DNA of 64,000 nucleotides, from positions 1-64,000 of the forward strand of contig CAZEVY010000014.1 in assembly GCA_964515555.1 (NCBI GenBank). The letters are read 5' to 3'. The notes below the pieces were generated by a model. It was given only the letters and a program-made list of their open reading frames with translations, was not told the DNA's origin and did no database searches. Origin of the DNA: CAZEVY01 sp964515555. GTDB lineage: Bacteria > Acidobacteriota > Terriglobia > Bryobacterales > Bryobacteraceae. Below, piece by piece: positions 23,311 to 34,800 of this stretch. Position 1 is the stretch's first letter; the number at the start of each line of letters is the position of its first letter. A program made the translations under genes and the position numbers.

Positions 23311-23963
23311 TCAAGGCGCGTTCAGGAACCGCAGAATCTCGCGCATGACCCGATCGGCCTGATCGGTGTCGAAGAGGAACTGCGCGTGGGCGTCGCCATC
23401 GAGGACGATCAGCTCTTTCGGCTGCGGGGTCTTCTCGAAATAGGCGCGAAGCCTCGGGAGCCGCGGCCCATCGCCGCTGGTGTCGTCGCGCGCCATCAGG
23501 AAAAGCTTGCGCAGCGTGAGCTTTTCGGGCGACGCGTCCGGCGTGGCGCCGAGAAACACGATGCGGTCGAACTCGCCGGGGCGTTCGGCGGCGGCGCGCC
23601 CGGCCGCTCCTCCTCCCAGGCTGCCGCCGACGGCCGCGACGCGCTTCGCGCCGGTCTTGCGAAGATACGCCGAGGCGGCGAGAACGTCGAGGTGCAGCGG
23701 CGCGGTGAAGATGTCCTGCTGCCCGGGCCCCGTGGATTTGGCGTAGCCGCGGAAATCGATGGCGATGGAACGGAATCCGGCATCGGCGAGCGCGCGCGCC
23801 TGCTTCGCCCAGCTCTCCTTGTTGAAGCGGCCGCCGTGGAGGAGCACGACGCCGCGGTCGCCCTTGCCGTAGACGTCGGCGTGGATGGCCCCGCCGTCGC
23901 TGGTCGTGAGCGTGACAGGCTGCTGCGCGAGGGCGAGAAGGATGACGATGGAGACGGCGTTCG

Positions 23964-23967
<4 letters not shown>
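23311..23967 (-). CDS. Exported alpha/beta hydrolase
   Basis: A 218-residue protein with a short signal peptide (MTNAVSIVILLALAQQ) and an alpha/beta-hydrolase core. GVVLLHGGRFNKESWAKQA is the oxyanion-hole strand, SIAIDFRGYAKSTGPG follows, and the nucleophile elbow is AVGGSLGGGAAGRAA. A late Asp (IVLDGDAHAQF) and the His in the same segment complete the triad. The ATG overlaps the stop of the upstream ligase gene. An extracytoplasmic esterase or lipase-like role is plausible; the substrate is unknown. Confidence 0.83.
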
Positions 23968-25421
<1,454 letters not shown>

Positions 25422-25442
25422 TGCGGCGCGAGGGTGCAGTTC

Positions 25443-25450
25443 ATTATAGA
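25443..25450. promoter_or_regulatory. Overlapping divergent -10 elements (ligase and Uma2 genes)
   Basis: The forward octamer ATTATAGA holds a perfect TATAAT on the reverse strand (25448-25443, for the ligase gene) and TATAGA on the forward strand (25445-25450, for the Uma2 gene, ending 8 nt before its ATG). TTGCGG at 25421-25426 is a weak forward -35, 18 nt away. The two promoters cannot be occupied at once, so the genes may interfere with each other. Confidence 0.45.
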
Positions 25451-25458
25451 GTGAAGTT

Positions 25459-25974
25459 ATGACGACCGCGACGCTGGTTCCCGTCGAGGAGTACCTGCGG
25501 ACCGACTACGAGCCGGACTGCGACTACATCGACGGCGAACTGGAGGAGCGGAACATGGGCGAGCAGCAGCACGGCCTGGTGCAAGGCTACATCTTCAACT
25601 ACTTCATTAACCGCAAACAGCTCGGTATTCACCCGCGCCTGGAATGGCGCGTTCGCGTTACGCCGACCCGGTATCGTGTGCCGGACGTCTGCCTCCTGAC
25701 GCACAAGACCGGTGAGCGCATCCTGACCGCGCCGCCCCACGTCATCATTGAGGTGCTTTCCCCCGACGACACCATCCGCCGCATGCGACGGCGAATCGAG
25801 GACTACCTGAATTTCGGCGTCCGCAACATCTGGGTCATCGATCCCGACGAGCGGCGCGCGTGGTACTGCACGCGCGAGGGCACGACCGAGTCGACCGATC
25901 TCCTGCTCCGCGCGGAGAACCCAGAAATCGTCCTGCCGCTCGCGGAGATCTTCCAGGCGATCGACGAAGACTGA
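25459..25974 (+). CDS. Uma2-family (DUF820) restriction-endonuclease-fold protein
   Basis: A 171-residue protein with the PD-(D/E)xK nuclease-like core of the Uma2 family. Its segments are CDYIDGELEERNMGEQQHGLVQ, the active-site region RYRVPDVCLLTHKTG, VIIEVLSPDDTIRRMRRRIEDY, then FGVRNIWVIDPDERRAWYC. These proteins are abundant in Cyanobacteria and Acidobacteria, often as scattered single genes of unknown role. There is no Shine-Dalgarno sequence; a -10-like element sits 8 nt before the ATG. The next gene starts 59 nt downstream behind its own promoter. Confidence 0.85.
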   Translation: MTTATLVPVEEYLRTDYEPDCDYIDGELEERNMGEQQHGLVQGYIFNYFINRKQLGIHPRLEWRVRVTPTRYRVPDVCLLTHKTGERILTAPPHVIIEVLSPDDTIRRMRRRIEDYLNFGVRNIWVIDPDERRAWYCTREGTTESTDLLLRAENPEIVLPLAEIFQAIDED

Positions 25975-26015
25975 GGGCACCGAAAAAAGTTCTCGATATA
26001 CGCACGCGACCCGCG

Positions 26016-26021
26016 TATAAT
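26016..26021 (+). promoter_or_regulatory. Perfect -10 of the ATP-grasp/SET gene
   Basis: TATAAT ends 12 nt before the ATG at 26034, placing the transcription start at about 26028 and giving a 5' leader of about 6 nt without a Shine-Dalgarno sequence. TCGATA, with four of six -35 matches, lies 17 nt upstream (25993-25998). Confidence 0.6.
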
Positions 26022-26033
26022 GTCCTGCAATCG

Positions 26034-27947
26034 ATGAGGATCGCAATTCTTCACCCTTCCTACGAAGGCTCCGACTCGCCGTTCCTCGAAATGGACCCGC
26101 AGTGCGATCCGGCACGGTACCTGACCGGACACCAGATCGAGGAGTTCCAGATTCGCAAGGCGACGGCCGTGCGACAGATCATGGACGTCGCGCGCGGGGG
26201 CTTCGACGCCGCCGTGAACCTGTGCGACGGCGCCTGGGAGGAGGACCGCGCCGGGATTGAGGTCGTGCAGACTCTGGAGCGCCTGGGAGTGGCCTTCACG
26301 GGCGCCGGCTCGGCATTCTACGAGCCCTCGCGGGAGGCGATGAAGATGGCGGCGCACGCTGCCGGGGTCGCGATTCCGGCCTGCGTGATGGGCCGCGGCG
26401 AAGAGGCCGCCGATCGGGCCGTGGCCGAACTTCGCTTTCCGATGATCGTCAAGCACCCGGCGGGGTATTCCAGCGTCGGCATGACGCTGGCGTCGCGGGT
26501 GACCGATGAGGCCGGACTGCGCGCCGAGGTCCGGCGGATCAGCGAGGCTTACTGCGGGGTACTGATCGAGGAATTCATCGAGGGCCGGGAGTTTTCGGTG
26601 CTGGTCGCCGAGCCGAGGGAGGGCGAGGAGGAGCCCTGGGCGCTGGAAGCCATCGAGTTCACTTTTCCGCCGGGCGAACCCTTCAAGCACTTCGAGCTCA
26701 AGTGGGACCGCTACGAGGAGATCGGCACGCTGGCGGTGGACGATCCGGGGCTGGCGGCGCGGCTGCGCGGCGCCGGGGCGCTGGTCTTCCAGAGCATGAA
26801 CGGATCGGGTTACGCGCGCTCGGATTTCCGGGTGGACGCCTCGGGCGAAGTGTATTTTCTGGAAACCAATCCGAATTGCGCCATATTCGAACCGGAAGGC
26901 TCCTACGGGAGCGCCGATTTCATTCTGGAGCGCGACCCGGGCGGCCAGCGCGGCTTTCTGGAACACATGCTGTTCTGCGCGCTCCGCCGCCGCGACCGGG
27001 CGCTCAGACGAGCCGAGCCGCGCTACCGCCGCGGGCGCGGATTCGGCATGTTCGCGACGCGGGCGCTCGGCGCCGGCGAGATCGTCGAGGTGCACGAGGA
27101 GCGCGCGCAGGCGCTGGTGTCGCGCGGGCACGCCGCGCGCTGGCGCGGAGTCCGGCGCGACTGGTTCGCCCGCTACTGCTGGCCGCTGAGCGACAACGTC
27201 CACGCGCTGTGGAGCGAGGATCCCGCCGGGTGGCGCCCGATCAATCACAGCTGCGACCCCAATACCTGGCTCGACGGGCTGAACGTAGCCGCGCGGCGCG
27301 ACGTGGCGTCCGGCGAGGAACTGACGATCGACTATGCGACCTTCTGCGGCCCCGGGATGGCGCCGTTCGGGTGCGCCTGCGGCTCGCACGAATGCCGGGG
27401 GACGGTCTCGGGCGACGATCACCTGACACCGGAATTTCGACGCCGCTACGCGGGCCATGTCTCCGACTACATCGAGTCGCAGTGGCGCGAGCGGCCCTTC
27501 GAGATCGTCGCCTCACGAAGCGGACGCGCTCTCTCCGCGCGGCGGCGCTGGAGCCGCGGAGAGCTGGTCTCCCCGCTCTCGTTCGATGGGCGATTCCCGT
27601 CGCCGACGCGTCACACGCTCCAGCTCGCCGAGGCCGAACATGCCCAGCCCCTGCCGTTCGAGCTGCGCTGCGTCAATCATTCCTGCGACCCCAACCTGCT
27701 GTTCGATATCGACGCCGGGGAAGCGCTCGCGCTGCGCGACATCGCGCCGGGCGACCTGCTGGCGGCCTTCTATCCGGCGACCGAGTGGATCATGTCGGAA
27801 CCGTTCGACTGCTACTGCGACTCGCCGGAGTGCATCGGCCGAATCGACGGCGCGTCCCGAATGCCGCGCGAGGTGCTCGGACGCCACACGCTGGCCGGCG
27901 TGGTCCGGCGAAGACTGGGCGCCGCGGCCGCCGCTCCGGGATCCTGA
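26034..27947 (+). CDS. ATP-grasp ligase fused to two SET domains
   Basis: A 637-residue three-domain protein. Residues 1 to about 310 are a D-Ala-D-Ala-ligase-like ATP-grasp fold: FDAAVNLCDGAWEEDRAGIE, FTGAGSAFYEPSREAMK, FPMIVKHPAGYSSVGM, LIEEFIEGREFSVLVAE and the metal/ATP motif VYFLETNPNCAIFEP. The first SET domain (about 330-470) has GRGFGMFATRALGAGEIVE, PINHSCDPNTW, ELTIDYATFCG and the post-SET cysteines CACGSHECRG. The second (about 490-610) has CVNHSCDPNLL, DLLAAFYPATEW and CYCDSPECIGR. SET domains methylate lysines, and ATP-grasp enzymes ligate carboxylates to amines. The fusion suggests a peptide or protein modification enzyme, but no substrate can be inferred. The upstream open frame is not coding. 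Confidence 0.85.
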   Translation: MRIAILHPSYEGSDSPFLEMDPQCDPARYLTGHQIEEFQIRKATAVRQIMDVARGGFDAAVNLCDGAWEEDRAGIEVVQTLERLGVAFTGAGSAFYEPSREAMKMAAHAAGVAIPACVMGRGEEAADRAVAELRFPMIVKHPAGYSSVGMTLASRVTDEAGLRAEVRRISEAYCGVLIEEFIEGREFSVLVAEPREGEEEPWALEAIEFTFPPGEPFKHFELKWDRYEEIGTLAVDDPGLAARLRGAGALVFQSMNGSGYARSDFRVDASGEVYFLETNPNCAIFEPEGSYGSADFILERDPGGQRGFLEHMLFCALRRRDRALRRAEPRYRRGRGFGMFATRALGAGEIVEVHEERAQALVSRGHAARWRGVRRDWFARYCWPLSDNVHALWSEDPAGWRPINHSCDPNTWLDGLNVAARRDVASGEELTIDYATFCGPGMAPFGCACGSHECRGTVSGDDHLTPEFRRRYAGHVSDYIESQWRERPFEIVASRSGRALSARRRWSRGELVSPLSFDGRFPSPTRHTLQLAEAEHAQPLPFELRCVNHSCDPNLLFDIDAGEALALRDIAPGDLLAAFYPATEWIMSEPFDCYCDSPECIGRIDGASRMPREVLGRHTLAGVVRRRLGAAAAAPGS

Positions 27948-27982
27948 CGTCCCGCTTTCCGGCGGCACCCGGACCGGCGCCG

Positions 27983-29920
27983 CTATTTCTTCACCGAAAG
28001 CGTGACGGAGGACGGGTACTGGAGCGTGTGGTGCACCGCGTTGCGCGCCACCACGCCTTTCGATTCGTCGTAATTGTTCCCGCCGGTATTCAGATTGCGG
28101 TCGAAGCGCGGGAAATTGCTGCTCGATATTTCGATGCGGATCCGGTGTCCGGGCTTGAAGTAATTGCTGGTGGTCATGGGCTGGAAGACGACCCGGTAGA
28201 CGCGGCCGGGCTCCATCCACACCGGGTCCTTGTCGTAACCCGCGCGCCAGCGCATCCTCTGAATGGTCTCGTCGAGATTGTACGCGCGGCCCTCGGGGTC
28301 GACGTCGACCAGCTTCACGGTGAAGTCCGTGTCCTTGGCCGACGACGAGACGAACAGCGACACCGTCACCGGCCCCGTCACCTCGATGCCATCCTTGAGC
28401 GGCTCGGTGCTGTACACCAGCACGTCGGCGCGCGACTCCACCGGGCGCTGGTCGAAGGCCCCGCCCGCCACGGCGTTACCCGTGCAGCAGACGTTGCCGC
28501 CGAGCGACGGAACCGGATTCATGGGGTCGTAGACGAACTCGTCGGGCCGCTCTTCCCGCGGCGGGCTGTCGACCAGCCTGCCGTCGCCGTACAGACTGTT
28601 GGCCTTGCCGTTGCTTGACAGCGCCAGCGTCACGTTCTGAACCCCTGCCGGCGGCCAGGTATCGGCGGTCTGCCACTGGTTGCTGCCCATGGTGTAATAG
28701 CGGACCTTGGGAGTCTTCTCGAGGATCTTGTTGTCCTCGCCCTTCAGGAAAAAGTCGAACCATCCGTAGGTGAGGGCGTTGTAGTCCAGGCGCGCGTCGC
28801 CCACGCTACGTTCGCCGACGATGGTGTTCTCGGTGGCACGCGTGAAGGCGCAGTGCAGCGTCGGCGCGATGACGGCGTACTGCTGCGCGGCGACGGCCGG
28901 ACGCGCCGTGCGGCGGACGTAATCGTAGGCGGCGAGGTTCGGCCCGACCGAAACGTCGTACCAGGACATCAGCCAGAGGCCGGGGACGTTGATGGGCTGA
29001 TTGTCGTGCCACAATCCGCCGCGATACCAGGCCGGATCGTTGGGCGCGCGCTGGATCATGGCGCCGCCGGTGGCGACCTCCATGCGGTCGGCGTAGATGC
29101 CGCGGGGGCCGTTGACCGCTTTCAGGATGTCCATCACCGGGAGATGGCGCAGCGCTTTCGACCAATCGACGGCGGGCATCTGCGGGGCGAGGTCGAAGAG
29201 GCGCGCAGCGGCGACCAGGTCCTCGCGTGGCGTGTTGGGCGGGAACATCGGGCGCACCTGGTTTTGCTGGCCGTAGATCCAGGCGGCGAAGAGCATCTGG
29301 AAGGCGCCGCCGCGATACCAATTGCCCTGCTCGTAATACGGTCCGACACGGCCGACGCCAGCGCCGAAGCCCTGCGGGATCATGGCGGCGAAACCGGGGT
29401 GACCTTCGGCGGCGACGGCGAGCTGCCACTCGGCGGTCGACGAGCAGCCGATTGTACCTACCTTGCCGTTCGACCACGGCCGCGCGGAGATCCACGCGAT
29501 GGCATCCGTACCGTCGCTGACGGGCGGGCCGAGGATGTCGTAGTTGCCCTCGGAGCCAAAGTGTCCGCGCTCGTTCATCAGCACGTAGGCGTAGCCGCGG
29601 CGCACGGCCTCCACGACCTGGGTCATGTCGCGTGGCGCGCCGAGGCGGACGTCCCAGAAGTTGTAGTTGTAGGGTGAGCGCACGAAAATCGTCGGGTATT
29701 TCTTCGATTCGTCCTTGGGGCGATAGACGTCGGCCGACATGCGCTTGCCGTCGCGCATCTCGACCATGTGCTTGCGCTCAATGATGGCGACGGATTCGAG
29801 ACGCCGTTCAGCGGCGTTGCGCTGGGCGATGGTCTGGGCGTCGGTGGCGGGCCGCGGCTGGGCCAGGATCGGGCACGCGCAGAGCAACACGGCGAGGACG
29901 GGACGGATCGGCCGATTCAT
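27983..29920 (-). CDS. Secreted CocE/NonD-family hydrolase
   Basis: A 645-residue exported protein with a signal peptide (MNRPIRPVLAVLLCACPILAQ). The X-Pro dipeptidyl-peptidase-like catalytic domain has KYPTIFVRSPYNYNFWD, AYVLMNERGHFGSEGNY and the nucleophile segment VGTIGCSSTAEWQ. A late His is in APTLHCAFTRATEN. A C-terminal jelly-roll domain has VTVSLFVSSSAKDTDFTVKL, VYRVVFQPMTTSNYFKPGH and RIRIEISSSNFPRFDRN. The family hydrolyses acyl esters and amides. The ATG begins the signal peptide; TACACT ends 7 nt upstream and there is no Shine-Dalgarno sequence. Confidence 0.9.
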   Translation of the reverse strand: MNRPIRPVLAVLLCACPILAQPRPATDAQTIAQRNAAERRLESVAIIERKHMVEMRDGKRMSADVYRPKDESKKYPTIFVRSPYNYNFWDVRLGAPRDMTQVVEAVRRGYAYVLMNERGHFGSEGNYDILGPPVSDGTDAIAWISARPWSNGKVGTIGCSSTAEWQLAVAAEGHPGFAAMIPQGFGAGVGRVGPYYEQGNWYRGGAFQMLFAAWIYGQQNQVRPMFPPNTPREDLVAAARLFDLAPQMPAVDWSKALRHLPVMDILKAVNGPRGIYADRMEVATGGAMIQRAPNDPAWYRGGLWHDNQPINVPGLWLMSWYDVSVGPNLAAYDYVRRTARPAVAAQQYAVIAPTLHCAFTRATENTIVGERSVGDARLDYNALTYGWFDFFLKGEDNKILEKTPKVRYYTMGSNQWQTADTWPPAGVQNVTLALSSNGKANSLYGDGRLVDSPPREERPDEFVYDPMNPVPSLGGNVCCTGNAVAGGAFDQRPVESRADVLVYSTEPLKDGIEVTGPVTVSLFVSSSAKDTDFTVKLVDVDPEGRAYNLDETIQRMRWRAGYDKDPVWMEPGRVYRVVFQPMTTSNYFKPGHRIRIEISSSNFPRFDRNLNTGGNNYDESKGVVARNAVHHTLQYPSSVTLSVKK

Positions 29921-29927
29921 GGGAGAC

Positions 29928-30004
29928 AGTGTAACAAGTCGAGGGGCGCGGCCCGTCGCGCGAGGGGCGATGCGTGGGCGTCTGGAAAACTCCATTGCTA
30001 GACT
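29928..30004. promoter_or_regulatory. Divergent promoters for the CocE and NTF2-like genes
   Basis: On the reverse strand TACACT (29933-29928) ends 7 nt before the CocE ATG. On the forward strand TGC-TAGACT (29996-30004, extended -10) ends 6 nt before the ATG at 30011. Both predict starts of transcription at or next to the start codon, and neither gene has a Shine-Dalgarno sequence. No clear -35 hexamers are seen. Confidence 0.45.
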
Positions 30005-30010
30005 GGCTTC

Positions 30011-30499
30011 ATGTTCCCCCGTGCCTTTCTTGTGATTGCTGCTGCGGTCTGCTCGTCAGTAAACGCACCATCGCAACAGGCCCGGGCGTTTGGCGAGTCC
30101 GACAAAACCGCGATCGAGAAGATGTACGATCGTTACCTCGTGGCGTTCATTAAGAAGGATTACGCTGGTCTGCGGGAGTCCGTCCAGGCTCCGTTCGTTG
30201 TTTGGGACGGAGGGGATATGCAGGCCTTCGCGTCCGTAGATGCCGTGATGGGGTTTTACCGAAAGCAACTCGTAGCGCTGGAACAGCGCAACTACAGTCA
30301 TGCCGAAATTACCAATACGCGGATCACCCCACTTACGCCGGATAGCGCTCTCATCAACAAGTCCATTCGGCGTTTCAAGAAGGACGGCTCGGTGTTAGAA
30401 GAAGGAGCTGCGATCTACCCTGCGTGCAAATCCTCCGGGGCCTGGAAGCTCTGCGGGATGATACGGCAAGAATCACAGTACTTCGGTAAAGTCTATTGA
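30011..30499 (+). CDS. Exported NTF2/SnoaL-like protein
   Basis: A 162-residue protein with a signal peptide (MFPRAFLVIAAAVCSSVNA) and a cystatin/NTF2-like fold. The fold begins with AIEKMYDRYLVAFIKKDYAGL and VQAPFVVWDGGDMQAFASVD, followed by alternating strands with YSHAEITNTRITPLTPDSALI and SGAWKLCGMIRQESQY. This resembles DUF4440/SnoaL-like exported proteins, and function is not assignable. Local base composition is lower in GC than in neighbouring genes. The predicted message is leaderless. Confidence 0.75.
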   Translation: MFPRAFLVIAAAVCSSVNAPSQQARAFGESDKTAIEKMYDRYLVAFIKKDYAGLRESVQAPFVVWDGGDMQAFASVDAVMGFYRKQLVALEQRNYSHAEITNTRITPLTPDSALINKSIRRFKKDGSVLEEGAAIYPACKSSGAWKLCGMIRQESQYFGKVY

Positions 30500-30613
30500 C
30501 GGCAACCGGGCTGCGGGCATCGGCAACCAGCGCTACCTCTTCGACCAGCGCCGCCGGTTGAAATCCCACGCGGTGTATGATTCCATAAGGTAGTTAAGTT
30601 CCGTTGGAGGGGA

Positions 30614-31834
<1,221 letters not shown>

Positions 31835-31843
31835 CGGCCCACC

Positions 31844-34800
31844 GTGCGGTTTCTTGCAATCGCCCTGCTGGTGGTGTTACCGGCGGGCGCGCAGACCGGG
31901 CGGTTTGTCGAGCACCGGATACGACTCAATGGCGGACCGGAGACGGCGAGTACGTCGCCCGTTTACCGGCAAAGCCTGAACCGTACGACGGCGACTTATT
32001 CGTTCGGCGGAGAGGTGACGTTGAGCGTTCCGGCCACGGCGCCGGCAGTCACGGGCGTCAACGGCAACTACCTGGAGCTTGCCAGCCGTTTGGTGGTCGA
32101 CGCGAACCTCAACGGCGTGGTACAGCGCATCCTGATGGGCACGCCTGTCGGCGCGGCTGTGCGGACATTCCTGTCGTTCAATTTCCGTGACCACCTGAAC
32201 CAGGAATGCGGGCAGTCGTTGGGCCTGGGGTCGGGCAACAATGCTGATGTGGCGCTGAAGACCAATTTCCCAGAGTGCACCGGCTTTACCCGCCTGCCGC
32301 GCGGCCCGGACCTGAACGGTCAGCCGACGGGCGTGTTGTACACGCAGGCCTACGCCTTTGGCGGCGCGACCGGTGTTGATCCGCGCGGCGGCGACAATCT
32401 CTGCTTGACCAATTGCGTGGGCGTCGAGATCCAGACGATCTACGTCTTCGACATCGCTTACGACGTCGAGATCGACCACATCGAGACAGTGCAGGTGGTT
32501 CAGGACAAGGACAACACAGTCCCGCTGATCCAGGGAAAGCCGACCGTGATCCGTGTTTTTCCGAAGGCCGGTGCGACTCCGATTCCGCTGACGGGCCTTT
32601 CCGCCGAACTGTCGGGAGCGTTTCGCGGCGCCCAGCTTCCCGGATCACCGCTGGCGCCCTTCAACGGACCGATCACCGTGCCGACTGCGCCGCAGCGCGA
32701 CAACGCCGATCACTCGCTGAACTTCTACCTTCCGTTTCCCTGGACCAACAACTCGTCGATCAATCTCGTCGTCAACCTGAAGCTTCCCGCGGGCCTGGTC
32801 GATCCGACGCCGGCCAACAACCAGGCGACTGCCAGCTTCAATTTCCGCCCTGGCGGAAGCCTGAACATCGCGTACGTACCGGTGTGCCTGAGTGCCGGCG
32901 CCGGCTCGATATGTCCAACCGCCGCCATCGCGAGATACGATTCTCAAGTCGAGCGCCTGTTCCCGGTCGCACCGGTCAATCTGAATTACACCGCCCTGGC
33001 GGTCCCCAAGCAGGTCCTACGATCCGGCATCTGCTGTGGATCTTCCCTGGACGCGTATCTGCGGGCGCTCTTCGCGCTTATGGCATCCAACTACGATCAG
33101 CTTGCCGCATGGCTTCCCGACCTGGTTTCGCCGCCGAACAACTATCGGATTACCGGCAGCTCCGATCCCCGGTGGTTCGAGTCCACGGCAACCGGCCGGG
33201 TGTCCTGGCAGCAGGACTGGACGGCGTCCGACCCGAATTATCCGGCGCGTACGCTAGCGCACGAAATTGCGCACAATCTCGGACGCCGTCATACGCATCG
33301 TGTCGACGGCTGCGGCGCGCGCGATGCCGGCACCGACTGGCCGGTCGATTTCCCGCGAAGCAACATCCAGGAAGTCGGCTTTGACCCGATCGCACGCGAG
33401 GTGAAACCCGCCTCCCTGTTCGACCTGATGACTTACTGCGCTCCGCCGGTCTCCAACACCTGGATTTCCCCATTCACCTACAACCAACTGATGCAGGGCG
33501 GCTTCCGGCCGCAATCGGATCCGGCGAAGCGCTTCGCGGAAGGCGACTTCATCATCGTCACCGGCATGGCAAAGCGCGATGGGACTGGAGGGTCGCTTCA
33601 GGCAGCCTATCGCGTCTCGACCGGCGAAGCGCCGGGACCGGCACCGTCGTCACCGACGCATTGTCTCCGTTTCTTCGGCGACAGTGGACAACTCGGCGAG
33701 CAGTGCATGGCACTGACGTTCCGCGAGCATCAGACCGACGCGGTTGTCGACGAGGAGTGGTTCACCGTGAACGCGCCCTTCCCCGCTGGAACGCGCCGAA
33801 TCGGACTGTTCGCGGGCTCTTCCGAACTGGCCTTGCTGCGCCCTGGTCCGGGAGCGCCGCAGATCTCCATCATCACGCCGCAGCCGAACGATGTGTGGAA
33901 CGGCGGAGGGCGGACGATCACCTGGTCGGCATCGGACCCCGATGGCGATACGCTGACATACTCGGTGCTCTACTCGGCCGACGCGGGCGCGACCTGGATT
34001 CCGGTCGAAAAGGACACGACCCTCACGAGCTATTCGTTTTCGCCCGATGAAATCGACGGCGGCAAGACCGTCCGCTTCCGCGTGCTGGCGACCGATGGGC
34101 TCAACACGACGGCCGCGGAGGCCGGCCCGATCGAGGTGGTTCAGAACCCGCGCCTGCTGCTCGCCGCCGACCGGCTCGACTTCCGCAAGATCGTGCTGCG
34201 CCAGGCGCGGGATCTGCCCGTTGTCGTATCGAATCCCGGCACCGGACCTTTGCGGATCAGCTCGCTGGCGGCAGGAAGCGAAGAGTTCACGATGCGGACT
34301 CGCGCGCCGCTCATGATTCCCGCCGGGCAGAGCCAGACGATCACGATCCGCTTCTCGCCGGAGCAGGTCGGCTTGCGCGAAGCGCGGCTGGCGATCGTGA
34401 GCAATGACGCGGCTGCGCCGCGGGTGGAAGTCATCCTCTCGGGTCGGGGCATCGCCGCCGCTGAGCCCGACCTCAACGTACCCGCGCGCGTCGACTTCGG
34501 CAGCGTCATCGCGGGAGGGAACAAGGACGCGACGCTGGCGATCCGCAACGCGGGCGGCGCGGCCCTCACGGTGAACACCCTGGCGTTCAACAACGCCGCT
34601 TTTCGCGTCGTCTCGCCGGCGGCGCCGATCAACATCGCGGCGGGCGCGACGACGAACGTCACGCTGCGATTCGCCGCCGGTGCGAACGCGGGCGACCAGG
34701 CCGGTCAGTTGACGATCGCTTCGAACGATCCGTCGGCGGCGCAGGCCGTCGTGGCGGTGGCGGCGACGGTGGTCGCGGGCGCGGTGCCGGTGTCGTCGGC

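Noticed and set aside
27948..27982. Possible bidirectional terminator between the SET fusion and the CocE gene
   Set aside because: GCGGC/GCCGC arms can pair across a 12-nt loop, but the stem is only 5 bp and no T-run follows; too weak to annotate.
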